Positions 8,398 to 19,573 are shown, counted from the stretch's first letter. The stretch is DNA of 64,000 nt from Carpediemonas membranifera (GCA_019828565.1 JAHDYR010000062.1:930001-994000), one strand, 5' to 3'. The notes: generated by a model from the letters alone, not told the origin. Numbers and translations: made by a program.

Positions 8398-11300
8398 ATG
8401 AGAATAATATCGCTAAACAGCGAAGGGCACCTAGCGGGCGCAAACGATTACAGCGGATCCATAGCTTTATCCATCCGCAAGAGGATAAGGACTGATGCGA
8501 TCCTCCTCCAGGAAACCAAGCGGTACGGTAATACCACCATCCCTTGCTGGGTAGATCTCCAGTACGCCTGTGCAGGAGAGGTCAAGCTATTAGAGGCAAC
8601 ACGCAAGCGACCCACAAAGGGACTGGCCACACTGATTAACCCGCACTCCAAAGCGGAATGGGACGTAGGCGTGTCCGACGGGACGAACCCACGAATCCAA
8701 GTAAGCATCCTCAAAGCATCGAGGGCCACGGCAGTCATCAATATCTACGCTCCCGATAGTGGATGTGCACGACCCGAGATTGAGGAGTTCGACCGGATGC
8801 TAGAGCAAACCGTCGCGAACTATGAGGGGTGTGACATCATCATCATCGGGGACTGGAACAGGAGGCCAGGGAAACTCAGGCAAGCAACTGCGATGACCCT
8901 CCAGCGATGGAACCTCACCCCAATAGCACCAACTGCACCGACGTACGGGACTAACTCCCGAACGTCCACAATAGACTATGCAGCGGTAACAGGGGGTATC
9001 CAAAACCCGGTTGTTAGGGTAATAGACAAGACCACAATCGGGCACTGGGGGTCGGCACACAAAGCCATAGAGCTCACCTGGGATAGCAACCCGACAGGGA
9101 AACCAGAGATATCAAAGAGACTGGAAATCCCACGGATCGATACGTGGCTGGTCAAACCCAGGAGAACAGGGCCCAAGCTAGAAGAGTGGCCACCACTAGA
9201 CAGCAAAATACCAGTGGACGAGATGGAGACTCTCATAAGGAAATGGTTGTCCACCGGGTTTGCTACCTCCAGAAGGCACCCATTCGCTGTAGAAAACCAG
9301 GAACGTATCCCTAGTGAGGGTATGGGAACGGCTGGCCAAAGCCTCCACCTGGAGCAAAACCGCCGCCAAAGATATCAAAAAGTCCCTCAACGGAGCACTG
9401 AGCAGATCATGGAGGACCTTCCAACATGACTGGAATGAGCAGGTTGAGGTTGGATCCCGTGATGGGTACAAAACGACAAAAAGGATCCTCGCAAACCAAG
9501 TGTTCCGCTTCTGGAACGAGAAGCAGCACGCCGGTCTCCCGGTGATGCTGAAGGCTGGAAACAAGATTCTAGCAAGGCAGAGGGAGATTGCAGACTCCCT
9601 CCAGGAGCAGTACGCGAAGGTAAGCTCCGGGAAGGAACCCACCTGGGAACCCACCTGGGAAACCGAGCCGGAAACGGACATGGAGGACCATCCGCCATCG
9701 CTTGAAGAAGTGACAGCGGCGGTCAAGTCCATAAGGAAGTCCTCGGCCGGAGGCCCGGACGGGATTATTGGAGATTGTCTGAGGGACCTCCCCGAGTCAG
9801 CGTACGAGGCAATCACAGTCCTGCTCGCGAAAGTATACGACAGCGGGACCATGCCAACCACATGGAAGTATGCAGCGGTGTCGCCTATCCACAAGGTTGG
9901 GAAGGACAAGCTCACGCCCAGCTCGTACAGACCGATCTCCCTCACCCCCCTCCTATACAGAGCCTACGGGAGGATACTGAAATGGCGCCTCAGGCCGACG
10001 GTGGAGAAGTTCATCCCCAGAGAGCAAGTTGGGTTCATGAAAGGGAAAACTGTAGTGGATCACATAGCCCTCCTAGCCCAACTCCACCAGTCCGGAAACC
10101 GTACCAGCGTCCTACTTGACATAGCAAAAGCATATGATACGGTCCCAAGGGACCTGCTGGTGAACAAGTTGACGCTCATGGGGGGTACACCCAAGACTGA
10201 CGAGGGCCATCCGAAATACACTTACAGAAACGTACATCTCGGTACGAGGGGCAAGCACATGGTCCAGAACAAACATGGGGGTCAAGCAAGGATGTGTGGT
10301 GGCCCCCACTCTGTTCATTCTCTTCACAGCTAACTGGCTAAGCCAGGCGGCACTGTACCTCCGGCATAGAGAGATCCCGGACCCCTGCCTCCCTCCAACG
10401 GACGATAGGCCCAAACACTGCCTCATTGCAATGTTTGTAGATGATACAAGCATCTCAGCCGAGACCCCGCAGCTCGCCGAAGAAGGCACAGACGCAGTGG
10501 TCAGGGTAATTGAAGCCCATGGACTCCAGACCAGCCCAGGCAAAAGTGTGGTGATAAGTACCGACGTAACTGCAGCGGTCAGCATCCAAGGAACTCCCAC
10601 ACTGGCGTCAGACTCAGCAAGGTATCTGGGACTCTGGCTAGCCAGCGGGAAGAATCCGTTGGCAGCATGCATCAAAATGAAGACGTCACAATCCCGGAAA
10701 TACCTAGCCCTGGCAGGAGAGCAGGGTGGACCAAAGGATCCACCCCGGCCGCCACCTCGGAATCCATCCTCAGAACCTTCCTCTGGCCCAAGATCGAGTT
10801 CGGGATCGAGATCTGGGGCCAAGCGCCAGGGGAAGAGCCATCTGGAACAACTGGCGCGGCCTAATGGCAGGCACAGGACCAGGGGGAGGAGGAGCCGCCC
10901 GTGTACTAATGGGATGGATGTGCTGGGAGGCAGATATGGGGCAGAGAGCGGTGAGGCTCTATGAGTCTGCGCACGACCCGGACCGTCCGACCCCCCTAGG
11001 GAATCTGGACTGGGCGACAGCGGAGAGAGGATCGGTCTTACATCGCCTCTACCAATGGCGACGGAGCGTCCTCCAGGGCACACAGGAGGAGATGCCCGCC
11101 AGGGAAAGAGCAAAGAGGGGAGGCTGGACCCTCACAGCAGAAGAACTACTGCACACCGGGAGCCGAACGGCCAAAGGGGTGGCAACAGTACTAGCCCCGG
11201 AAGTCATCCTCAGCATGCAGCAAGGGAAGAGACCCAAGAAACCAGGAATGATCAAGGGTGAGATGATAACCAGACGGGAAGTCAAGAGAGTAATCATGAC

Positions 11301-11770
11301 TGCATCCAACACACTCCCCTCCCCCAGCAACAGTGGCAGAAGCAGAGCCATACTTGGGAGCGCGATCGGCCAGCCCCAGGCCCTCCTGAGCAGGATCAAG
11401 CGGTGTTGCCCCCTATGTACCCTGGACTCAGAAGGTGACACCATTACTCGCCTGTACACTGTCACCAGAACCGCGGCGGAAACCACCAAAAATCCTCTCA
11501 GAATGGGCATACAACCAGCCCCTGGGAACACAAAGCCACATCATCTGCCAATGCAAGGCGGTAGAACGCCCAGAAGGATGGAATGACATCCTGGCGGAGG
11601 CGCATCTACGCACACAGTACCACGCCCTAAGGCAAGGGCAGGAGGCGGAGTGGTACAACTCAAGGGCAATCCTGGAAATGCTCTGGCTCCTCCGCAGCGA
11701 GGACCATACCGTCAGAGAGGGACTGCAGAACGGCAGACGTGCCCTTCTGAACCTCCGGAAAGACGGGTAA
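8398..11770 (+). pseudogene. LINE ORF2: endonuclease and reverse transcriptase, frameshifted
   Basis: The first frame (from ATG 8398) encodes an exonuclease-endonuclease-phosphatase fold: LLQETKR (catalytic Glu), IIIGDWN and TSTIDYAAV. The frame then changes at a four-A run near 9291-9294. The reverse transcriptase follows: SSAGGPDGI, SYRPISLTPLLYRAYGRIL, LLDIAKAYDTV and, after a change at the six-G run 10180-10185, MGVKQGCVVAP and MFVDDTSI (the YxDD-type catalytic motif). Further shifts occur near 10715, at about 10830 (four-G run, one base short) and at the five-A run near 11490. The tail has CPLC...HIICQC, typical of LINE C-termini. Three shifts are +1 and two are -1. No intact protein can be made from this sequence as it stands. 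Confidence 0.85.
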
Positions 11771-12794
11771 GTACACCATCCCAGAATCCTATGACCTCTG
11801 GGACCAGGGTCAAACTGGGACCCAACCCCCCGCCTCAACCGAAGCGGAGCGCTCCTGGGATCAGCGGGGGACGCAAGCCCCACGTATCCCGGTAGCACCC
11901 AGCCGCGGAAGGGGGACTCAACCCCGAACACTAATCTCGCTAACACACAAACGCTCACCCATACTGGGAACGTAGACAACATTCAGCCGGCAGAACCGGC
12001 ACACTCTTCACACGTATAAGAAATAACCCAGAGCCATAGGGCGGGGCACGTATGCACATGTATACACGTACGTGCGAGGTATCGGGGCGCAGCAGCCAAA
12101 CAGGAGGGTAACCATAAGGCAACAATACCACCTGGGCGGCACCTGGACCAAATCAGAGCTGCGCCGAACGGCCCGGCACCCAAAACTTGGAACCAGCCGG
12201 AAGCTAGGAAGAAGCCCTATAGGGAACAAATCCTTGAGGAGGGGATCCATGCCGGAACGGAAAGTGTGGAAGAGCCCGAACGCAGCCGTGAATCATATAG
12301 CTACCCAGCGATGATCGGTGGGTTTCATAACTGGCCCAATTGCGTGGTACGGCAAACGCCAAGCCCGAAACCGCTTCGGCGGGTGCCTGAAAAATTGCAA
12401 ACTGGGTCGAATGGTATGGAGAACATATCCCTGAGAGGAGCCCTGTAGGGGGAAACCGAGCAGAAGGCCCCGGTGGCGGGTGTGCAGGGCAAGGCCTTGC
12501 GGGTGCCAGGCAGAACGGGGGCCCGAAGGACCCCCAAGAGTAAGACCTGGGTTATCCCGACTTTGGGGGTATCGGGCCAGCCAGTTGATAGGTCAACATG
12601 CAAGGGACTACCCAGCCTTACCAGCTGGACCCTGACGGTGATGGTGCTAACGCCCCCAACGTAGTATCAGGCTCGCTCACGAAGGGAAGTCAACACGCTA
12701 AGGCGTTCCCGGGGACATGGGGTGGTGCAAACTGGTAATTCCCTGATTTACACAGGTGTACAGGATACGTTAAATTTCTTTCTTTCTTACCAAG

Positions 12795-13028
12795 AGCACT
12801 TCAGCCGCGGAAGCCGCAACTGCCATGCTCCACCTATGGGCTCAGTTCGGACTGCCCAAGCAGATTCAGACAGACCAAGGATCTCAGTTCCGCAACGCCT
12901 TCATCGCCGAGCTCAACCGACACCTCACACTCAACCACCGCTTCAGCACGGCATACCATCCACAGTCCAACGGCATCGTCGAGCGGACCAACGGAACTAT
13001 CATGCGCCGCCTCCGCGCACTTCTGTAA
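12795..13028 (+). pseudogene. Ty3-type integrase fragment
   Basis: About 78 codons match the second half of a DDE integrase core: TDQGSQFRNAF (second catalytic Asp) and YHPQSNGIVERTNGT (catalytic Glu). The first Asp and all other retroelement domains are missing. The frame closes at TAA 13026-13028 inside a triple repeat of GGTAA. This is a scrap of an LTR (Ty3/gypsy-type) element lying between the LINE and the transposase. Confidence 0.8.
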
Positions 13029-13068
13029 GGTAAGGTAAGGTACGCTCAAGGTCGGTGACACCAGATGG

Positions 13069-13653
13069 ATGGAAAGGAATCCAGAGGAAGCCTGGCGTTT
13101 CCGTTCATTCTACGCAACGGAGATTGCCCCGTACTATTCCACCGATCAAGTCTTCTTCCTCGACGAGACTAGCTTCGACCCCCGTCACCTGGCGGTCAAG
13201 CGAGTGCGCGGCCCAAAAGGCGTTAGGACATATGCTTGCCGCAAGGGTGGCCCGGTCGGCCAGCGTTACTCGGTGTGCGCGACTCTTGGCGTCGAAGGGA
13301 TCAAGCACAGAGTCATAACGACAGGTACATTTACTGCTGACAAGTTTCTAGACAATACCATAGAGTTGCTGGGGATGATACCGGGGTGCGTCCTCGTGAT
13401 GGACAATGCCTCCATACACGCACTCAAGGGCAAGCTTGACGCCCTAATGCAACTCTATGATGTCCGCATCGTCTTCCTCCCTAAGTATTCGCCATTCTTG
13501 AACCCAATCGAGGTTGTGTTCGCGTGGATCAAGGCGTTTGTTCACACGCACTTTAAGGACATGGGGCGTTTGCCGGCAATACTCGCCGCCTTTGATGACG
13601 TTGCCAAGAAAAACATAAGAGGTCTCTACGAGAAGCATGGATATTCCCATTAA
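13069..13653 (+). pseudogene. Tc1/IS630-type DDE transposase, N-terminal half missing
   Basis: The 195-residue frame covers a DDE_3-type catalytic domain: FLDETSFD (first Asp), LVMDNASIH (second Asp) and SPFLNPIEVVFAWIK (Glu), with 35 residues between the last two acidic residues. The helix-turn-helix DNA-binding half that should come first is absent; the frame upstream runs only to the GGTAA repeat at about 13030. No frameshift interrupts what remains, so loss of the 5' half by the adjacent insertions is the likely story. The stop is TAA 13651-13653. I saw no terminal inverted repeats. Confidence 0.85.
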
Positions 13654-13659
13654 AGCTGT

Positions 13660-14109
13660 TTATTCTCTCAATTCTTGGCTGGATGCAACAGATAGAGCTG
13701 GCTGAGAAGGTTCGCTGCGCTCTGCTTCCTCCAAAGACGCAAGGAACGAGATAACGCGAGAGTACCACTCGGGCTTCACTGGGATGGAGATAAAGCCGTG
13801 CGACACTTCTCTCCGCGGTGCAGGCTGATAGTCAGAGGATGAGGGCGTCGAGTGCGGCTTCAGGAGACCGGCGGGAGGATTAGCGACAGTGGCATGTCCT
13901 CGCATGATCTCGAATGCCCATGCGGCAATCATCCTTCCAGGGAGAGCCCGTGCAATCTCCGAGTTCTCCACCAACGTCCTCATTCCCTGTGTTATCGCGG
14001 AGTTATCAACATTACCATCCTCAGCTGTAGATAAAACATCTTTGAATGGGCATCCAGCCCTGTTGTGGTTCTTGCAGCTGCACAGGCTACACGTTACAGT
14101 TCTCACCAT
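13660..14109 (-). CDS. Hypothetical protein with an N-terminal CCHC zinc knuckle
   Basis: The product (149 residues from ATG 14109) begins with CSLCSCKNHNRAGC, an exact C-x2-C-x4-H-x4-C zinc-knuckle spacing of the kind that binds single-stranded nucleic acid. The rest has a helical middle and a Pro/Ser-rich segment, and is otherwise unrecognised. It ends only a few bases from the transposase stop. It lies left of repeat copy B and reads away from it, mirroring the gene at 496-1183 and repeat copy A. It is not visibly homologous to that gene. Confidence 0.55.
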   Translation of the reverse strand: MVRTVTCSLCSCKNHNRAGCPFKDVLSTAEDGNVDNSAITQGMRTLVENSEIARALPGRMIAAWAFEIMRGHATVANPPAGLLKPHSTPSSSDYQPAPRREVSHGFISIPVKPEWYSRVISFLASLEEAERSEPSQPALSVASSQELRE

Positions 14110-14428
14110 CTGTCGTCAATCAAAAAGTTCCAGGCCTAATCAAAATGATGTTCATTTTTAGAGTAAAAGAGCAATACCAACACAAGTTATATTTCTGAAA
14201 ACCGAATACACGGTGATACTGTTATCTATTAGCTCCAGTAGGGACCCAGGCCAGGTTTTGTACACCCTACCCGCTTGCCTCGGAATTCGGACATGCCGAA
14301 ATTCTGAAATTCGAATACCACCGCCCATTTTTGACGTATGAGATCAGTATCCCATGCCAAACCTCAGGACGGCATTCGTGTACCTTTTCCTGCCCTGTAT
14401 CCATTAGATAACCACCCAATTTCCTTTC

Positions 14429-14860
14429 ACAATGTGCACTTTATGCTCGCAACGAGACTGAAATGGCGAACTTAAGAATAGAAAGAATACTGGCAGCTTT
14501 AACGTAGTAGGCATGCACATATCACTAAGAAACATCAGTAAGCGAGCGCAGAGCATCATTAAAGCAACAATTATCCCTAAACAACATCAACAACTATAAG
14601 TCCATCAGGACCAAACAATATGAACTATAAATGGAGCACTGATCAGTATAGATGATTTGAGAGTACCAGGCATGGCCAGAATACCGTAATTATCGTCCGT
14701 TGATCCACGTGACCTCCATCTTGGTCGGTATCCAGAGAACGCCCGTCAGACGCTTGCAACGGAACATTTAGGGGGAGCATCCTGAATGGGGCCAGATTTG
14801 AGGGACCCTTGGTCTGACATGTCATGACCGAGTACTCTAGGGGCCTCCACAGTGCGTCCC
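14429..14860 (+). repeat. Dispersed intergenic repeat, copy B
   Basis: This is the partner of 1195-1625 (see there). The most conserved core is 14670-14765. The flanks keep short shared words such as AACAACATCAA and ATGAACTATAAA. It precedes the second OTU gene by about 350 bases. No convincing ORF was found. Confidence 0.75.
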
Positions 14861-15214
14861 GAGGTACGTTATAGCACCACAGACCTTCCCCCAAAAGCTG
14901 ACTCCTGGACCCCTTGGCCGGAGCTCGCCCGAAGCGTGCCTCGGCTTGAACTAACGGCAAGAGAGCATAAAATCAGCCCTTTCGAACCGTGTTTTATGCT
15001 CTGCTGCCGTTATAGAATTATTCAAAGGGCCCTCTCTTTGCGCTTTTTTTCTGGTTCGTGGGACGAAGTAGGGACGGACAAAAAAAGCACATACGGAAGG
15101 TATTGGAGGTACTGAGGCCGCCTAGGTACATAGTTGCCGTGTGGATGGTTTCAGTTTATTACTTTTGGCACTCTATGTCCATTTTTTTATGCTCTCTTGC
15201 TGATAGTGCCGAAA

Positions 15215-17339
15215 ATGGACTTGCTAAAGTGGATTGAGAGCGCTAGCAAGGAACAGTACGATGCGATATTGGCTGCATACACCAAGGCAACCACCAATCA
15301 TGCCAAATGTGCTGTTCTTCGCGCGGTTTTGCTGGATGAACGGAAACTGCTCGATCTAGTGATCAGGAAGCGTTTGTAGTCATAGCAATGCTTATATAGG
15401 AATCAACCTGAACCATATCACCACGAAATTCCGCCTCACGAAGGACGAGAAGGAGGAGCTCCAGGATAAGTTGAAGAAGCAGTTTATGGCACTCGCCGGA
15501 CCAAGAAGTTCCAAGAAGCTCGGCGCGCTGGCGAAGTGGGTTGACGACAACCAGGCTGATATCGTGTATAGCCAGGAGAAGCGCAAGGCGCGTAAGGCCA
15601 TTATTGAGGCCATTGACGCCGAGGAGAAGGACAAGGGCAAGGGCAAGGCCGAGAGCGCTAAGAAAGAACCCGTCGACGATGAGAGTGGCGTGGACAGTGG
15701 TGAAGAGAGCGGCGTCGACGATTCTGAGTTGTGCGACAGTGAGAGTGAGGTGGACTTTGACAACGAGTCCGACGATGAGATTAGAGAACGCGCGATCAAG
15801 CGCCGGCGCGAGAGAAAGATCGCCCAGAAGCTCAAGGAGTGGGAGGACAATAACGCTCGCAACTACGTCCTGTGGCATAGAGTCCAGAAGGAGGTGCACG
15901 GCGAGCTTCGCATTCGCGCCTCTCGAGAGTCAGCTGCGGTTGCTGGGGACAACCACGTCGACGTCCAGTTCGACAGATACCTTCGCGTATCCAAGCTGCT
16001 CGAAATGAAGGACTGGATTCACAAAGACCTCCCATCTCTTCCGATGGAGGCACGAGTGCTCCATCACAAGGCGCAGAAGAGAGTACTCGAGCTGGAGGAG
16101 ACCGTCACGAGGCTGCTGCAAGACGTGGGGTACGCAGCTGACATCTCCATGGGTGCCAGCCCGACACCCGCGCCGTTTCGCCGCGACCTACCCCAGTCGG
16201 GCACACACCAAGCACGAACGAGTACCCCCCGCCGTACGGGGAAGAGCGACACAATCCACATGAAGCGCAAGGCCCTCATGACAATCCCTCAGAAGATCGC
16301 TGATGTCGATAACAACTCAGAGGAGTCAGACGAGGAGGAGATGGTGACAGAGGAGAAGAAGCGCGAGGCACACGAGGAGCTGGTGACAGAGGAGAGGAAG
16401 GGTGAGTCACATGAGGAGGACGTGACCAAATGCGACGCCTGCATCCAGGCTGAGCCCGAGAAGGCCAGGCCAGAGGACTCGGAGGAGGAGTCAGAGGAGG
16501 AAGAGGAGCCAGTGGAGGAGGGTGAGGCAGAGGAGGAGGAGAAGCGTGAGGCAGATAAGGAGCAAGAGGCAGACAACGAGGTGGCATTCGAGGCTGAGTC
16601 GGACGTTGAATATGTCCAGGTCGACCACGTCGACCCAGCTTCCGAGCAGATGAGGAGCAGGGAAGTCAAGTTTAGAGTTGACGTCGCCAATCAGCTGGAG
16701 AAGAGCAAGCAGTGGGTCAGATACAAAACCCTGCCCCACGGCAACTGTATAACACACTGCCTCATGATGATCGAGGGCGTCACGGAGCCTCATGCGTTCA
16801 AGAGCTGGGAGACGATGACGAATGAAGAGCAGTGTGCAGCGGAGACGAAGGCGGACAACTACCGCGAGCAGATATACAAGGAAGCGATAGAGATGAACCG
16901 GCGGGCCACTCCGGGGTACAGGCGGCCCGAGGAGGGTCTCCGGGACGAACTTTTCCATGAAGTGTGCAGTGTACACACTGTCACGGAGGAGGGCAACATC
17001 GGTAAGCCAATCATACAGGAGAAGTGGTTGACTCAGTGGGCTGTTGAAGCCTGGTGCTCAATGACTGGAAAGTCCGTTGCATACCTCCATGTTGTCCGGG
17101 ATTTTGACCCAAAGATCGATCCAGTCGTCGGCATGTACGTTTTTAGCAAGTCTGAGGAGGGCAAGGTGACACATGTCGCGTTTAAGCCCAACGAAAACGG
17201 CCAGAGCGCCCTGGCGTGTTTTGCCCAACAGTGTCGCGAGTGGGAAATCGAGTATGCGGTCGAAGTGACAAGGGGACACGCCACTCTGCGCAAGGTTCCT
17301 CCCGGGCTGAAGAGGAGGAGATGTTCAGTGAAGAAGTAA
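15215..17339 (+). CDS. OTU-like cysteine protease with acidic repeat region, one intron
   Basis: Exon 1 is 15215-15371. A 28-nt intron (15372-15399, GTTTGT...TTATATAG) joins it in frame to 15400-17339, giving 698 residues. The N-terminal 120 residues are helical and resemble those of the first OTU gene. A VDVQFDR segment near residue 187 is shared with it. Residues about 320-440 are a highly acidic Glu-rich stretch. The OTU-like domain follows: LPHGNCITHC (likely catalytic Cys502, HGNC in place of the usual DG(S/N)C) and TRGHATL (His679). No frameshift is needed. The catalytic Asp is replaced by His at the first motif, so activity is uncertain. AGTAAA follows the stop at once (17341-17346). 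It is convergent with the chromodomain gene. Confidence 0.75.
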
Positions 17340-17509
17340 GAGTAAAGGATTGATATACCGACCGTATCGCTTATGTTTATGTGACTTTGAGGTTGATTCG
17401 CGGTTTGTAGAGGGGTATGGTGCTATATTTCTCAGCCTGCTGTATATGTCTAGTCTACAGCCTGTATGCAGCTGTCTGTGGTGGTAAATATCGTCGGCTG
17501 GCCGAGAAA

Positions 17510-17749
17510 GCATAAACTGCACACTTGTGCATTCGAGTACAGTGACGAAATCCCTCAATATGCTACCAGCAGTGCATTTAATAACCAATATCAACGCCGA
17601 GACGCGTGTAGTTCGGAGCCATGTAGTTGTTTGCGCTCGTCTGTCCCCCTATTACCGAAACTGGTGCTGTACTCTAGAAAATCACTAACAACATCAATAT
17701 CGAGCTAGAAGGCGATGTAAAGAGCCTCATTGGACAATATTATCTTGAT
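17510..17749 (+). repeat. 240-bp direct repeat, copy 1
   Basis: This is nearly identical (about six differences) to 20781-21020, in the same orientation. It starts at GCATAAACTGCACAC and ends at TATCTTGAT. It fills the space between the convergent OTU and chromodomain genes and reaches the chromodomain gene's stop and AGTAAA. No ORF of note. Confidence 0.9.
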
Positions 17750-18595
17750 TTACTCCTCAGAAACGTCAGGCTCGGGTTCCCGACGCCTGAAAATATTGTT
17801 CTGAATTTCCCCGGTTGTACGACCCCGCCCAGAGAAGGTTATCTCCCGTCGCACGCCCACAAACCCCGAGGTTTCCCCAGCCTCCAGCTCACGCAACGTA
17901 TCGGTCAGCGGAACGGTGACAGGCACAGGATACCCGATCCACTTGACAAGGCAGCGACGATTGGCATAGTCCTTGATCTGGACACTCTCGACGGCATAGT
18001 CAAGGCTCGTGTCGGTTAACTGGAGGAACTTTTCAGGGCTGCCGAACGTGAATCTATCAACGTCGTCAGCAACGGCCCGAAGCAGCGGCTCATAGATCTC
18101 ACCATCTAAAACGCCAGTAATACGAGCCTCCGTCATGATGACCCAGACACTGGGGTTGCGCTCACCCACCCATGCGGCAAGGCGATCCAACTCAGTAAAA
18201 GTCGGGAAGACACACGCGGTATCGAGGAAATCGTCTAGAGTCGGTGTCGTGTGCTTGGCCCTGACCATGTTAGCGAAGACTGACTGGTGTAGCGGGGTCA
18301 CGAGCCTCTCATGAACGCGCAGAGTCGCTATTGCTGCCTCCTCGTTGAATGTGGCGTTGGAGTTCATGCCAAACAACATGCTCTGCACGTTGTACTGGAT
18401 CGAAGCGCTGTAGCGGTCAGCACAGAGCCTCAGTGTGCTCGTTACCCACTTCTTACCCGCGGGAGACTGCGCGAAAGCAAGAATGACAGCTTTCCGGACC
18501 TTTTCCTTCTGAATCGTGATGGAATTGATCTTAAGAGACTCAATAGACTTCATCTCCTTCAGAGCAACCAGTTGATACGCAATATCCAGTTCCAT
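17750..18595 (-). CDS. Chromodomain protein
   Basis: This is a 281-residue protein from ATG 18595. Residues about 199-245 read LDYAVESVQIKDYANRRCLVKWIGYP, the aromatic-cage strand and helix pattern of chromodomains, which bind methyl-lysine on histone tails. The N-terminal 190 residues are helical and unrecognised. The C-terminus is basic then acidic. The stop (TAA 17750-17752) is overlapped by AGTAAA on the minus strand. It sits beside a SET gene and an OTU protease gene, so a chromatin role is a reasonable inference. No frameshift. Confidence 0.75.
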   Translation of the reverse strand: MELDIAYQLVALKEMKSIESLKINSITIQKEKVRKAVILAFAQSPAGKKWVTSTLRLCADRYSASIQYNVQSMLFGMNSNATFNEEAAIATLRVHERLVTPLHQSVFANMVRAKHTTPTLDDFLDTACVFPTFTELDRLAAWVGERNPSVWVIMTEARITGVLDGEIYEPLLRAVADDVDRFTFGSPEKFLQLTDTSLDYAVESVQIKDYANRRCLVKWIGYPVPVTVPLTDTLRELEAGETSGFVGVRREITFSGRGRTTGEIQNNIFRRREPEPDVSEE

Positions 18596-18768
18596 CGAGC
18601 GTCAGGGATCAATAAAAATTGTCGGAAGCCGATTTTCGGAAAATTCTAGATCTTTTTGGGTGACATCGGGGATGTGGGCGCCAAGCACGAGGATCCCAGT
18701 GATGATGGGCCAGGTAGAAGGACCCTTGAACTTTTGAAAGCAATGAATTGTTGGGATCTCAATTTAGG

Positions 18769-19428
18769 TTAGGAGAGAACGGCGTCTAAGACATCGTTGA
18801 TCTCCTCATACTCAGCCTCAGCAAGCATCTTCTCCAGACAGAAGGGGTAGAGGGCCATGGGCTTGCGTCCACGCCAGTACTGCTCGCCATACTCGATCGA
18901 GAGGTACTCGAACTTGGCAATAGCGCGATCCGCCAAGTAAAGAATGACGGGAAGACGCTTCTTCTGGTCCCCCACCTGCACATTAACGTAGGCCGTCCCC
19001 GGTACGACGTTGTAGAAAGCGGCACCATCGTTGATCTTGTGACAGCCGAACGTGAGGCCGGCCGAGTCAACAGCAAAGTTGTTAGGCTTCTTGAGCCTCG
19101 TCACGTAGGTCGTGACTGCACCAGGTTCGGGCTCGGGGATGATCTTGCCGCAGTATATGCCAATGACTGCGTCGTTGGGGATGCTCTTGTTGGTAAGGAT
19201 ACCATCGCCCACTGTCGGACCCATAAGCGCATGCTGAGGCACCATGGCCAGATCTAGCTCGCTGTTGAAGCCATTCTTGTCCACTGTGACGGAGAACGTG
19301 GTGCTGTGGGCAGAACGAATGCCTGCTTCATCACAGGCCGCAACAAATGACTCAAAGTCATCAGAGGAGTAGTATTGCTGGTATTCCTCCGCCGTAATCA
19401 CAGTATCTGCCTTGTTGGTGAGCTTCAT
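18769..19428 (-). CDS. Divergent SET-domain protein
   Basis: The frame from ATG 19428 encodes 219 residues with SET-like blocks: VGDGILTNKSIP, GIYCGKII, FAVDSAGLTFGCHKIN and LSIEYGEQYW. The YGE block matches the SET catalytic-Tyr motif. However, the NHSxxPN motif that binds S-adenosylmethionine is replaced by KINDG...FYN, so methyltransferase activity is doubtful. The frame stays open 11 codons upstream of 19428 without another ATG. It is tandem with the chromodomain gene and probably a distant paralogue of the SET gene at 3336-4282. Confidence 0.65.
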   Translation of the reverse strand: MKLTNKADTVITAEEYQQYYSSDDFESFVAACDEAGIRSAHSTTFSVTVDKNGFNSELDLAMVPQHALMGPTVGDGILTNKSIPNDAVIGIYCGKIIPEPEPGAVTTYVTRLKKPNNFAVDSAGLTFGCHKINDGAAFYNVVPGTAYVNVQVGDQKKRLPVILYLADRAIAKFEYLSIEYGEQYWRGRKPMALYPFCLEKMLAEAEYEEINDVLDAVLS

Positions 19429-19573
19429 GTTCTCGTTCGATTCGGTCACGCCGCAACACAAAATTTGGGCAATAAACAGTCATTTATGAAGCAAGATGCC
19501 GTGTGTAGACACGCTTGAGGTCTGGATCACTCGCATGTTCCACCCATTCCATGGTTTATTTAACGGTTTCCGA

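Larger units (their letters stand above)
7200..12770 (+). mobile_element. Non-LTR retrotransposon (LINE), degraded
   Basis: This stretch holds a coiled-coil ORF1, an APE-type endonuclease, a reverse transcriptase and a Cys/His C-terminal motif in the usual order of APE-type LINEs. About 950 bases of non-coding sequence follow ORF2, and a 570-base GC-rich spacer lies between the ORFs. The exact ends are uncertain: I see no poly(A) tail and could not identify a target-site duplication. The 3' side abuts a Ty3-type integrase fragment at about 12795. Five frame changes and one nonsense codon show the copy is inactive or poorly assembled. Confidence 0.85.
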
